From assembly GCA_955652215.1 (NCBI GenBank), contig CATPAX010000090.1, positions 1-5,247 on the forward strand: a DNA stretch of 5,247 nucleotides. Reading direction: 5' to 3'. This DNA is from an uncultured Solirubrobacteraceae bacterium. Its GTDB lineage: Bacteria; Actinomycetota; Thermoleophilia; Solirubrobacterales; Solirubrobacteraceae. Of the stretch, positions 1-5,247 are shown in pieces. Under the pieces are notes generated by a model that worked only from the letters and a program-made list of their open reading frames with translations, had not been told where the DNA came from and ran no database searches. The position numbers and the translations under genes were made by a program. The first letter of the stretch is position 1; the number at the start of each line of letters is the position of its first letter.

Positions 1-1196
1 AGCACGCCATCGGACTCGCGGGTCGCCTGAGAGCCCATCAGGTTGGTGATCGCAAGCACCGATGCCCCGCGGCCACGGGCGGTCCGCATCGCGGCCAGCG
101 TGTCCGCCGTCTCGCCCGACTGCGAGATCCCGATCACCAGGTCATCGGGTCCCACCACCGGATTGCGGTAGCGATACTCCGAGGCGATATCGACTTCGAC
201 TGGGATCCTCGCCCACTCCTCGATCGCGTAGCGGGCGACCAGTCCGGCGTGGTAGGAGGTCCCGCACGCGACGATCACGATCCGGCTGACCCGCCGCAGC
301 AGCGCGTCGTCGATCGCTCCGAGGTCCCCGAGGTCGATACCCACATCTCGAGCCGCTCGCTCGCCGATCGTCTCGGCGACCGCGTCGGCCTGCTCGTAGA
401 TCTCCTTGAGCATGAACGTCTCGTAGCCCTGCTTCTCGGCCGTCTCGGTGTCCCAGTCGATCTCGACGACGTCGCGCTGCACGGCATCGCCCGCGGCCGT
501 GAGGAAATCGACGCCGCCGGGGCGTACCACGACGATCTCGTCGTTCTCGATGTACTGCACGTGGCGGGTCTCGCGCAGGAACGCGGGGATCGCGGAGCCG
601 ATGAACTGCTCGCCCTCGCCGCGCCCGATGATCAGCGGACATTCCCTGCGGGCGCCCACAAGTAGACCGGGCTCGTCCGCGCTCATCGCGACGAACGCGT
701 AGTGGCCGCGCAGCTCGCGGTAGGCGGAGCGGACTGCCTGCACCAGGTCGCCCGTGTTGTGCGCGGCCACGAGGTGGGCGATCACCTCCGCATCGGTCTC
801 GGAGGTAAACCGCGCTCCCTGTTCCATCAGCCGGTTCTTCAGCTCGACGTAGTTCTCGACGATCCCGTTGACGACGATGTGCACGCGATCGGCGGTGTCG
901 AAATGGGGGTGGGCATTCGCCTCGGTGACTCGGCCGTGCGTCGCCCACCGGGTATGGCCGATGCCCGTCGCGGGCTGCGAGGAGTCAGCGCTGGCGCCGT
1001 TTCCGTTGGAGCCGTTTTGATCGAGGGCCACGCGGAGCGCGCTGAGGTTCCCCACGGCGCGGACCGCGTCGATCCGGTCTCCGTGTAGCACCGAGATGCC
1101 CGCGCTGTCGTAGCCGCGGTACTCGAGCTTCTCGAGACCGGCCAGCAGTAGCGGTCGCGCCTCTCGGGCGCCGACATAGCCGACGATTCCGCACAT
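1..1196 (-). CDS. glmS: Glutamine--fructose-6-phosphate aminotransferase (GlmS), 3' end outside window
   Basis: Cytosolic enzyme that takes the amide nitrogen of glutamine to convert fructose-6-phosphate into glucosamine-6-phosphate, the entry step to UDP-GlcNAc. The reading frame, translated by hand from the ATG at 1196, is open to the left edge and gives about 398 residues of a protein that is usually near 610. It begins MCGIVGYVG, with the N-terminal nucleophile Cys2. EYRGYDSAG is at 25-33, GHTRWATHG at 80-88 and the oxyanion-hole NG at 110-111, together marking a class II glutamine amidotransferase domain. The first SIS (sugar isomerase) domain shows VACGTSYHAG at 309-318 and SQSGET at 358-363. 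The second SIS domain lies outside. A Gly/Asn/Ser-rich segment at about 60-77 precedes GHTRW and looks longer than in E. coli or Bacillus. The start is supported by AGGAGA nine bases upstream. It is last in the visible operon, 104 bases after glmM. Confidence 0.97.
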   Translation of the reverse strand, partial: MCGIVGYVGAREARPLLLAGLEKLEYRGYDSAGISVLHGDRIDAVRAVGNLSALRVALDQNGSNGNGASADSSQPATGIGHTRWATHGRVTEANAHPHFDTADRVHIVVNGIVENYVELKNRLMEQGARFTSETDAEVIAHLVAAHNTGDLVQAVRSAYRELRGHYAFVAMSADEPGLLVGARRECPLIIGRGEGEQFIGSAIPAFLRETRHVQYIENDEIVVVRPGGVDFLTAAGDAVQRDVVEIDWDTETAEKQGYETFMLKEIYEQADAVAETIGERAARDVGIDLGDLGAIDDALLRRVSRIVIVACGTSYHAGLVARYAIEEWARIPVEVDIASEYRYRNPVVGPDDLVIGISQSGETADTLAAMRTARGRGASVLAITNLMGSQATRESDGV

Positions 1197-1205
1197 GCCC
1201 CAACG

Positions 1206-1211
1206 TCTCCT
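1206..1211 (-). promoter_or_regulatory. Shine-Dalgarno sequence of glmS
   Basis: On the minus strand this reads AGGAGA, followed by nine bases and the glmS ATG at 1196. It is one of only two clear ribosome binding sites in the window and fixes the start of glmS. Confidence 0.75.
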
Positions 1212-1232
1212 GTGTCGCGTGGTCGAGCCGCA

Positions 1233-1263
1233 CCGGCGGCCCGCGCTCCCGGCCAGCCGCCGG
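1233..1263 (-). repeat. GC-rich inverted repeat in the glmM-glmS gap
   Basis: Perfect 8-base arms (CCGGCGGC at 1233-1240 and GCCGCCGG at 1256-1263 on the plus strand) enclose a 15-base loop, within which CCG and CGG can pair again. On the minus strand it sits between the glmM stop (1301) and the glmS ribosome binding site (1211). No T-run follows it, so it is not a classical intrinsic terminator. It could be an RNA-stabilising or partly attenuating hairpin that sets the glmM:glmS ratio, but this is inference. In GC-rich DNA such repeats also arise by chance. Confidence 0.5.
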
Positions 1264-1300
1264 AGAGCGAAATCCGAATGTTAGTGGCAGACGGAAGCGA

Positions 1301-2665
1301 TCATGAATCGCGCGCTGCGGCGGCCGGCGGTCGCGCGAGCGCTTCCTCCACAGCTCTCACCAACCTTCCGCAGACCTCGTTGGTCTCCTCGATCGTGGGA
1401 GCCTCGACCATCACTCTGATCAGCGGCTCGGTCCCCGAAGATCGGACGAGCACCCGGCCGCGCCCGCTCAGGACGCCATCCTCGCGCTCGATCGCGGCCC
1501 GTACTCGGGTGTCGCCCATCGCTCCAGCCTGCGCCTCGCGGCTGCTGGCGCGCACGTTGACCAGACGCTGCGGCAGCTTCTGCATCGCGTCCCGATCGGC
1601 CAGATCGCGACCGCCGAGCGCCTCGAGCGTGAGCAGCGCGCTCGCGGTCCCATCGCCCGACGGTCCGAACCCAAGGTCGATGATGTGTCCGGATTGCTCG
1701 CCCCCGAGCGCCCAGCCTCGCCGGCGGAGCTCGTCGAGCACGTAGCGGTCTCCGACTGCCGTGCGGGCGACCTCGATGCCTGCGGCCTCCATCGCGCTGT
1801 AGAAGCCGTAATTGGTCATAACCGTCACTGCCACGCCAGCGCCCGGGAGCCGGCCCTGACCGCTCAGATGAAGCGCCGCAAGCGCTATCAGCTCGTCCCC
1901 GTCGACCGCCACGCCGCCCCGGTCGACCGCAAGTACGCGATCTCCGTCGCCGTCGAACGCGAACGCGATGTCGTGCCCGCCGTCCGCCATCCGTTCGGTA
2001 ACCAGCTCGAGGTGAGTCGAGCCGCAGCCGAGGTTGATGTTCCTGCCGTCTGGCTGGTCGGAGATCACGGTGACGTCGGCCCCGAGCCTGCGGAAGATCG
2101 CAGGCGCCGCCAGATACGTTGCGCCGTGCGCGCAGTCCAGGAGGACCCGGAGGCCGCTCAGGTTCAGCTCAGCGAACCGCCGGTGGAGCTGCCCGACGTA
2201 GTCCTCGAGCGCACCTTCGAGGATGCTGATCTTGCCGACGTCCGAGGTCCGAGCCGCAGGACGATCGAGCAGCGCTTCGATCTCGTGCTCAGTGTCATCG
2301 TCGAGCTTGAAGCCATCGGCGGCGAACAGCTTGATGCCGTTGTCCTCGTAGGGATTGTGGGAGGCGGAGATGACCGCGGCCATATCGAAGCGGTGACGGC
2401 GGACCAGCAGCGGCGCGGCGGGGGTAGGCAGCACTCCGCCGATGAGCGCTTCAGCGCCCGCGGCGCTGACGCCTGCCGCGATCGCGCACTCGAGCATGCC
2501 GCCCGACTCGCGGGTATCGCGAACGATCAGGACGCGGCGCCGTCCGGGGCCCGTTTCCTGAGCACGGGCGACAGCCGCACGACCCAGGGAAAGGGCAAGC
2601 TCAGCCGTCAGGAACTCGCCCGCGCGGCCGCGGATGCCATCCGTGCCAAACAGCCGGCGCGTCAT
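1301..2665 (-). CDS. glmM: Phosphoglucosamine mutase GlmM
   Basis: Cytosolic enzyme that interconverts glucosamine-6-phosphate and glucosamine-1-phosphate, the step after GlmS on the way to UDP-GlcNAc. The 454 residues match the usual length (about 445-455), and the four-domain alpha-D-phosphohexomutase pattern is complete. GTDGIRG is at 7-13. The active-site loop ISASHNPYEDNGIK at 99-112 carries the phosphorylated serine S102. The metal-binding loop DGDGDR is at 238-243 (D238, D240, D242). The sugar-binding loop GEQSGH is at 322-327, and the phosphate-binding loop RSSGTEPLIRV is at 408-418. The ATG at 2665 lies 32 bases after the rpsI stop and the N-terminus MTRRLFGTDGIRG is typical, so the start is well placed. 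No convincing Shine-Dalgarno sequence precedes it; a weak 5-base-pair hairpin (2674-2688) lies there instead. The gene is very probably co-transcribed with rplM-rpsI, and glmS follows 104 bases downstream. Confidence 0.98.
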   Translation of the reverse strand: MTRRLFGTDGIRGRAGEFLTAELALSLGRAAVARAQETGPGRRRVLIVRDTRESGGMLECAIAAGVSAAGAEALIGGVLPTPAAPLLVRRHRFDMAAVISASHNPYEDNGIKLFAADGFKLDDDTEHEIEALLDRPAARTSDVGKISILEGALEDYVGQLHRRFAELNLSGLRVLLDCAHGATYLAAPAIFRRLGADVTVISDQPDGRNINLGCGSTHLELVTERMADGGHDIAFAFDGDGDRVLAVDRGGVAVDGDELIALAALHLSGQGRLPGAGVAVTVMTNYGFYSAMEAAGIEVARTAVGDRYVLDELRRRGWALGGEQSGHIIDLGFGPSGDGTASALLTLEALGGRDLADRDAMQKLPQRLVNVRASSREAQAGAMGDTRVRAAIEREDGVLSGRGRVLVRSSGTEPLIRVMVEAPTIEETNEVCGRLVRAVEEALARPPAAAARDS

Positions 2666-2673
2666 GTCTGGAG

Positions 2674-2688
2674 AGCGCTCAGTGCGCT
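2674..2688 (-). repeat. Small inverted repeat between rpsI and glmM
   Basis: AGCGC (2674-2678) and GCGCT (2684-2688) are perfect 5-base arms around a 5-base loop in the 32-base rpsI-glmM gap, ending eight bases before the glmM ATG. It occupies the place where a ribosome binding site would be expected. The stem is short and may be chance. Confidence 0.3.
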
Positions 2689-2697
2689 ATCCGGTAA

Positions 2698-3681
2698 CTA
2701 ACGCTTGGAGAACTGCGGCCGCTTGCGCGCCTTCTTCAGGCCGGCCTTCTTGCGTTCCTTGACCCTGGGGTCTCTGGTCAGGAAGCCACGCCGCTTGAGC
2801 TCACCGCGAAGGTGCGGATCGGCGACGATCAGTGCCTTGGAGATTCCGTGGCGCAGCGCGCCGGCCTGGGCCGCGACGCCGCCCCCGTGCATGCGAGCAA
2901 CGACATCCATTCGCGACTCGTAGCCGACGGTCTCGAGCGGCTGACGGATCATCCGCTGGAGCGTCTCCCGCGGGAACGCCGTATCGAGCTGCTTGCCGTT
3001 GATCGAGTAGGTGCCGCCTCCAGGCTTGAGGATGACTCGCGCAACGGCGGTCTTGCGCTTGCCGGTGGCTGTGTAACGGGCACCTGCAGCAAGGTCGATC
3101 GCCGCGTCGGCGATCGGCTGCGTCTCCTCGACTGCGTCCTCCTGCTCGCGCGCGGCCGCTGCTTCCGCCTCTGCCTCCGCGGCAGCCTGCGCTTCGGCGT
3201 CGAGGAACTGCTCGCCCTCCGGCACGATGTCGGGAATCAGGTCAGCGCCCGGGATCTCGGGCTTCTGCCGGGGAGCGACCTCGATCTCCTCTGGCTCTGC
3301 GCCTGCCTCAGCGGGCGGGGCATGAGCTGCGGACGTCGCCTCGGCGGCGGGGGGCGCTTCCTGGGTGGCCGGCTCGTCGGCGCCAGGGCCTTCAGCGGCG
3401 GGCGGCTCCTCGGAAGGTGCCTCTTCAGCTACCGGCTCGGCGGCGGGCGGCTCTTCGGGAGGTGCCTCTTGAGCGTCCGGCTCGGCGGTAGGCGGCTCTT
3501 CGGGGGCTGGCTCTTCAGCTACCGGCTCGGCGGCAGGCTCGTCGGCGGGGGGCTCCTGCGCTGCAGGCTCGCTCGCGGCAGGCGCCTCCGCGGGCGACGC
3601 GTCAGCCGGCGGCTGAGCCTCGGTGGCCGCCGCACCGTTCAGTTCCTCTTCTGGCCGGTCGTCCTCGGGGTGCTCGGTCAC
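2698..3681 (-). CDS. rpsI: Ribosomal protein S9 with a long acidic N-terminal extension
   Basis: Small-subunit protein uS9, whose C-terminal tail reaches the P-site tRNA. The S9 core occupies about residues 202-327: [11 protein letters not shown] at 206-216, [19 protein letters not shown] at 267-285, [20 protein letters not shown] at 304-323, and the hallmark C-terminus SKR. The protein has 327 residues against about 130 in E. coli and 150-170 in well-known Actinobacteria. The first 200 residues are Ala/Pro/Glu-rich and contain only four Lys/Arg (R9, R138, K140, R178). They include three 15-residue tandem repeats (51-95) and an Ala/Glu helix-like stretch at about 161-187. The start is GTG at 3681, overlapping the rplM stop as GTGA, with GGAG eight bases upstream; this supports translational coupling and the long form. 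The extension is probably disordered. A later internal start is possible, but no alternative site is as well supported. Confidence 0.95.
   Translation of the reverse strand: MTEHPEDDRPEEELNGAAATEAQPPADASPAEAPAASEPAAQEPPADEPAAEPVAEEPAPEEPPTAEPDAQEAPPEEPPAAEPVAEEAPSEEPPAAEGPGADEPATQEAPPAAEATSAAHAPPAEAGAEPEEIEVAPRQKPEIPGADLIPDIVPEGEQFLDAEAQAAAEAEAEAAAAREQEDAVEETQPIADAAIDLAAGARYTATGKRKTAVARVILKPGGGTYSINGKQLDTAFPRETLQRMIRQPLETVGYESRMDVVARMHGGGVAAQAGALRHGISKALIVADPHLRGELKRRGFLTRDPRVKERKKAGLKKARKRPQFSKR
3397..3531 (-). repeat. Three 45-base in-frame tandem repeats in rpsI
   Basis: Units at 3487-3531, 3442-3486 and 3397-3441 encode [30 protein letters not shown] and [15 protein letters not shown] (S9 residues 51-65, 66-80 and 81-95). 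The second and third units differ at 5 of 45 bases by hand comparison, so they are related at DNA level and not only in amino-acid composition. A more degenerate copy of the motif may precede them (about residues 37-50). The exact multiple of three suggests expansion or contraction without breaking the S9 frame. Confidence 0.85.
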
Positions 3682-4112
3682 TTCTCGATCTCCATGGGTT
3701 GAGGCTGCTGCGCGGCGTGCGGATGCTCCGGGCCGGCATAGATCTTGAGCTTCGTGATCTGCTTTCGGGCGAGCCGGTTGCGGGGCATCATGCCCTTGAC
3801 CGCAAGGCGGATGATCTCCTCAGGCCGGCGCTCGAGCATCTCCGCAAACGTGCGCGACCGCAAACCCCCGGGATAGCCGGAATGGCGGTAGTAGCGCTTG
3901 TCGTTTCGCTTGTTGCCGGTCACCACGATCTTCTCGGCATTGACGACCACGACGAAGTCGCCGGTGTCCACGTGCGGCGTGTAAGTGGGCTTGCGCTTGC
4001 CGCGCAACGCGTCCGCAATCTGGGTCGAGAGCCTGCCGAGCGTCTGCCCGGCGGCGTCGATCAGAAGCCAGTTGCGTTCACGATCTGCGGGTGTGGCGAC
4101 GTAGGTCTTCAT
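3678..4112 (-). CDS. rplM: Ribosomal protein L13
   Basis: Large-subunit protein uL13, an early assembly protein that binds 23S rRNA. The 144 residues starting [20 protein letters not shown] are close to the 142 of E. coli. Family signatures are LGRLST at 25-30, [19 protein letters not shown] at 44-62, [11 protein letters not shown] at 74-84, the MLERRP region at 92-97, and [29 protein letters not shown] at 104-132 (described here by its key run; G107, P110 and N112 fall within it). The frame extends upstream to an ATG at 4163, adding 17 unrelated residues; the ATG at 4112 gives the family's standard N-terminus and is preferred. No Shine-Dalgarno sequence precedes it. A strong hairpin (4124-4143) lies 11 bases upstream, and an out-of-frame ATG-CCA-TGA overlaps the start. 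It is first in the rplM-rpsI-glmM-glmS operon and its stop overlaps the rpsI start. Confidence 0.98.
   Translation of the reverse strand: MKTYVATPADRERNWLLIDAAGQTLGRLSTQIADALRGKRKPTYTPHVDTGDFVVVVNAEKIVVTGNKRNDKRYYRHSGYPGGLRSRTFAEMLERRPEEIIRLAVKGMMPRNRLARKQITKLKIYAGPEHPHAAQQPQPMEIEK
3690..3693 (-). promoter_or_regulatory. Shine-Dalgarno core of rpsI inside the end of rplM
   Basis: GGAG on the minus strand lies eight bases before the GTG at 3681, within the last codons of rplM. It supports initiation of the long S9 form at this GTG. Confidence 0.6.
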
Positions 4113-4123
4113 GGCATGCACAA

Positions 4124-4143
4124 GCCGCGCGACTCCGCGCGGC
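4124..4143 (-). repeat. Perfect GC-rich hairpin in the rplM leader
   Basis: GCCGCGCG (4124-4131) and CGCGCGGC (4136-4143) pair perfectly as eight GC pairs around a 4-base loop (GAGT on the transcribed minus strand). The hairpin ends 11 bases before the rplM ATG, in the divergent gap towards the Nudix gene. No T-run follows on either strand, so it is unlikely to be a terminator. Its place suggests translational control of the L13-S9 operon, by inference from the known autogenous control of that operon in E. coli. Confidence 0.6.
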
Positions 4144-4151
4144 CTGTGGCA

Positions 4152-4157
4152 ATGATA
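4152..4157 (-). promoter_or_regulatory. Possible -10 element for the rplM operon
   Basis: The minus strand reads TATCAT, five of six matches to TATAAT, in the divergent gap upstream of rplM. Transcription would then begin near 4145, placing the 4124-4143 hairpin at the very 5' end of the mRNA. No TTGACA-like -35 element is seen at the usual distance, so the call is tentative. Confidence 0.25.
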
Positions 4158-4190
4158 GGTCATCGATCGCAGAGCCCGTACGCTGCCCCC

Positions 4191-4646
4191 GTGCGCCCTC
4201 CCGTTCCGGTGCTTCGCCTCGGCTACCGCGCTGCCTACATGGCGATGCGCGGATATTGGTTCGTCCTGCGCCCAGAGGTCTCAGGAGTGAAGTGCGTGCT
4301 GCTGAACCAGGGGCGGGTGCTGCTCGTCCGTCACACCTATGGCGATCCCCGATGGGACCTGCCGGGCGGATCGCTCAAGCGCGGCGAGCTACCCGTCGAC
4401 GCCGCGCGCCGCGAGATGTCGGAGGAGCTCGGCGTCGATATCGAGGACTGGACCTCGCTCGGCCGGCTCATGTCGACCATGGACCATCGTCACGACACGA
4501 TGCATTGCTTCGCCGCCGAGCTGCCAGGCGAGGAGGTCACGATGGATCCCGGCGAGCTCGCCGCTGTCAGCTGGTTCTCGCGGCGGGAGCTGCCCCTCGA
4601 TCTGGGCTGGCACGTGCGCCGGATACTCGCCCGCACTGCCGGGTAG
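4191..4646 (+). CDS. Nudix hydrolase family protein
   Basis: Nudix enzymes cleave nucleoside diphosphates linked to another moiety, using a metal bound by the Nudix box. Counting from the GTG at 4191, the protein has 151 residues. The box GX5EX7REUXEEXGU is fully matched at residues 60-82 (G60, E66, R74-E75, E78-E79, G81-V82), with PGG just before it. A strand reading [17 protein letters not shown] (32-48) precedes it, as in the fold. A hydrophobic/aromatic stretch [21 protein letters not shown] (8-28) comes first and belongs to the gene by coding character. The start is uncertain: ATG at 4152, GTG at 4191 or 4209, and ATG at 4239 or 4245 are all in frame, and none has a good Shine-Dalgarno sequence. 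The substrate cannot be told from sequence. It is divergent from rplM; the next gene starts 10 bases after its stop, suggesting co-transcription. Confidence 0.9.
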   Translation: MRPPVPVLRLGYRAAYMAMRGYWFVLRPEVSGVKCVLLNQGRVLLVRHTYGDPRWDLPGGSLKRGELPVDAARREMSEELGVDIEDWTSLGRLMSTMDHRHDTMHCFAAELPGEEVTMDPGELAAVSWFSRRELPLDLGWHVRRILARTAG

Positions 4647-4656
4647 TGCAACTCCA

Positions 4657-4944
4657 GTGGAGAGGACAACGACGCTTGAGAGCGTGCGCACCGCGGAGAC
4701 CCGCGGCGGCAACACCCGGTATGTGATCCGCGACGCGGAGGGGCAACGAAAACACGACCTTCCGCGAGCACATCGGCGAGCGCGCTCGTCAGCTTCAGGG
4801 GACCGTGCGAATCACCTACCGCGGCTCCGTGGCTCGTTGGCGAAAACCGGCTTCCCCGAGAAGCTGAAGCCTTTCGAAGAGCGGGTGGCGGCGGATATCG
4901 AGCGCGCGCACGAGCAGCGCACGGAGGACGACGAGACCGGCTGA
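4657..4944 (+). CDS. Small unrecognised gene, probably carrying two compensating frameshifts
   Basis: From a GTG at 4657, ten bases after the Nudix stop, the frame is open for 95 codons to TGA at 4942-4944. The first 28 codons (residues about 1-28, containing ESVRTAETRGGNTRYVIRD) and the last 35 (containing GFPEKLKPFEERVAADIERA) have strong GC-third-position bias. The middle does not. There the coding signal moves to the frame starting at 4742, which reads GNENTTFREHIGERARQLQG and then VRITYRGS, a much more protein-like sequence. That frame stops at 4865-4867. The switches lie near a G-run (4740-4743) and an A-run (4843-4846): one G fewer and one A more would give a single continuous protein of about the same length. 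I do not recognise the family. It could be a live gene with sequencing errors, a decaying gene, or less likely a programmed shift. No Shine-Dalgarno sequence is seen; coupling to the Nudix gene is likely. Confidence 0.55.
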   Translation: MERTTTLESVRTAETRGGNTRYVIRDAEGQRKHDLPRAHRRARSSASGDRANHLPRLRGSLAKTGFPEKLKPFEERVAADIERAHEQRTEDDETG

Positions 4945-5000
4945 TGCCCGACAGCGAGGTTTCGTTTTCTGAGCTGGTGTCCCAGCTCGACTACTCTCGA
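4944..5000 (+). pseudogene. Orphan gene start, possibly a flavin-reductase-like remnant
   Basis: An ATG at 4944 overlaps the TGA of the preceding gene (TGATG), a typical translational-coupling arrangement. The first 18 codons read MPDSEVSFSELVSQLDYS, which resembles the N-terminus of flavin-reductase-like proteins as I remember them (a short helix, then an LDYP-type motif leading to the first strand). From about 5000 the frame runs into the antisense of guaA and shows no such homology, so only a 5' stub would remain. The match is short and could be chance. A truncated gene, a rearrangement junction or an assembly junction would all look like this. Confidence 0.3.
4971..4988. terminator. Hairpin between convergent genes, candidate terminator
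   Basis: GAGCTGG (4971-4977) and CCAGCTC (4982-4988) pair perfectly around a 4-base loop, 18 bases beyond the guaA stop and between guaA and the plus-strand island. No T-run follows the hairpin on either strand; the T-rich stretch at 4960-4970 lies before it on the plus strand. It could serve as a hairpin without a U-tract for guaA transcripts, or be incidental. Confidence 0.35.
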
Positions 5001-5006
5001 TGCTGG

Positions 5007-5247
5007 TCATTCCCATTCGATCGTGCCGGGGGGCTTGCTCGTGATGTCGAGCACCACCCTCCCCACCTGCCTGATCTCGCCAGTCATCCGCGACGCAATC
5101 CGCTCGAGCAGGTCGTAGGGGAGCCGCGCCCAGTCCGCGGTCATCGCGTCGTCGCTCGTCACCGCGCGGATCGCAATCACATGCCCATAGGTGCGCGTGT
5201 CGCCCTGCACCCCGACTGCTCTGATGTCAGGCAGCACACAGAAGGAT
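5007..5247 (-). CDS. guaA: GMP synthase (glutamine-hydrolysing), C-terminal end only
   Basis: GMP synthase aminates XMP to GMP using glutamine and ATP in the cytosol. Only the last 79 codons are in the window; the gene enters from the right edge and ends at TGA 5007-5009. The visible part is the C-terminal dimerisation domain: [20 protein letters not shown], followed by [18 protein letters not shown] and the hallmark C-terminus [13 protein letters not shown], whose family equivalent helps bind XMP. The amidotransferase and ATP-pyrophosphatase domains lie outside. An internal GTG at 5237 is not the start; codons before it continue the family sequence. It is convergent with the plus-strand island and on the same strand as the rplM operon, but is separated from it by about 0.9 kb. 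Confidence 0.95.
   Translation of the reverse strand, partial: SFCVLPDIRAVGVQGDTRTYGHVIAIRAVTSDDAMTADWARLPYDLLERIASRMTGEIRQVGRVVLDITSKPPGTIEWE

Noticed and set aside
142..948. Minus-strand open frame (268 codons) starting at 948
   Set aside because: It is a second frame over glmS; the glmS frame carries all family motifs and this one is Arg-rich without any.
1197..1300. glmS ribozyme upstream of glmS
   Set aside because: Only 104 bases separate glmM and glmS, too short for the known ribozyme, and I see none of its conserved core.
1685..2701. Long plus-strand open frame (338 codons) antisense to glmM
   Set aside because: It mirrors a fully conserved glmM and has no recognisable domain; such shadows are expected in GC-rich DNA.
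3161..3200. Ala/Glu-rich stretch of S9 as a separate small coiled-coil gene
   Set aside because: It is in frame with the S9 core, with no stop and no independent ribosome binding site.
2812..3702. Long plus-strand open frame (296 codons) antisense to rpsI, with Gly/Leu/Arg repeats
   Set aside because: Its repeats are the reverse complement of the 45-base repeats in rpsI, and rpsI is certain on the other strand.
4113..4163. N-terminal extension of L13 from the ATG at 4163
   Set aside because: The 17 extra residues resemble nothing in the family and span the leader hairpin; the ATG at 4112 gives the standard L13 N-terminus.
3699..4190. Upstream extension of the Nudix frame back to 3699
   Set aside because: This stretch is antisense to rplM and not Nudix-like; only the part from about 4191 has matching character.
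4389..4773. Minus-strand open frames antisense to the Nudix gene
   Set aside because: The Nudix box on the plus strand is complete; the antisense frames have no recognisable features.

Overview
The window is GC-rich chromosomal DNA with actinobacterial-style gene content. Five genes or gene parts lie on the minus strand and a short island of plus-strand genes lies on the right. The order rplM-rpsI-glmM, with glmS just downstream, resembles the Actinobacteria, where glmM (mrsA) follows rplM-rpsI. An acidic Ala/Pro/Glu extension on S9 also points that way. A deep-branching, high-GC lineage such as Thermoleophilia/Solirubrobacterales is my guess, not something the sequence proves.

Layout on the minus strand, in order of transcription: guaA (3' end only, 5007-5247) enters from the right edge. 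After the plus-strand island comes a compact operon: rplM (ribosomal protein L13, 4112-3678), rpsI (S9, 3681-2698, GTG start overlapping the rplM stop), glmM (phosphoglucosamine mutase, 2665-1301) and glmS (glucosamine-6-phosphate synthase, from 1196, running off the left edge). GlmS makes glucosamine-6-phosphate and GlmM isomerises it to glucosamine-1-phosphate, the first two committed steps to UDP-GlcNAc and peptidoglycan. The operon therefore ties ribosome assembly to cell wall precursor supply.

The plus-strand island (about 4191-5000) starts divergently from rplM. It holds a complete Nudix hydrolase, a small unrecognised gene whose coding signal changes frame twice, and a gene start of about 18 codons that looks like a flavin-reductase-like N-terminus but runs straight into the antisense of guaA.

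No complete novel system is visible. The points most worth a second look are: the roughly 200-residue acidic, repeat-bearing extension on S9; the doubly frameshifted small gene at 4657-4944; the orphan gene start at 4944-5000; and a strong hairpin in the rplM leader that has no Shine-Dalgarno sequence behind it and could be an L13 autoregulatory site. I saw no tRNA, rRNA, CRISPR array, transposase or integrase.
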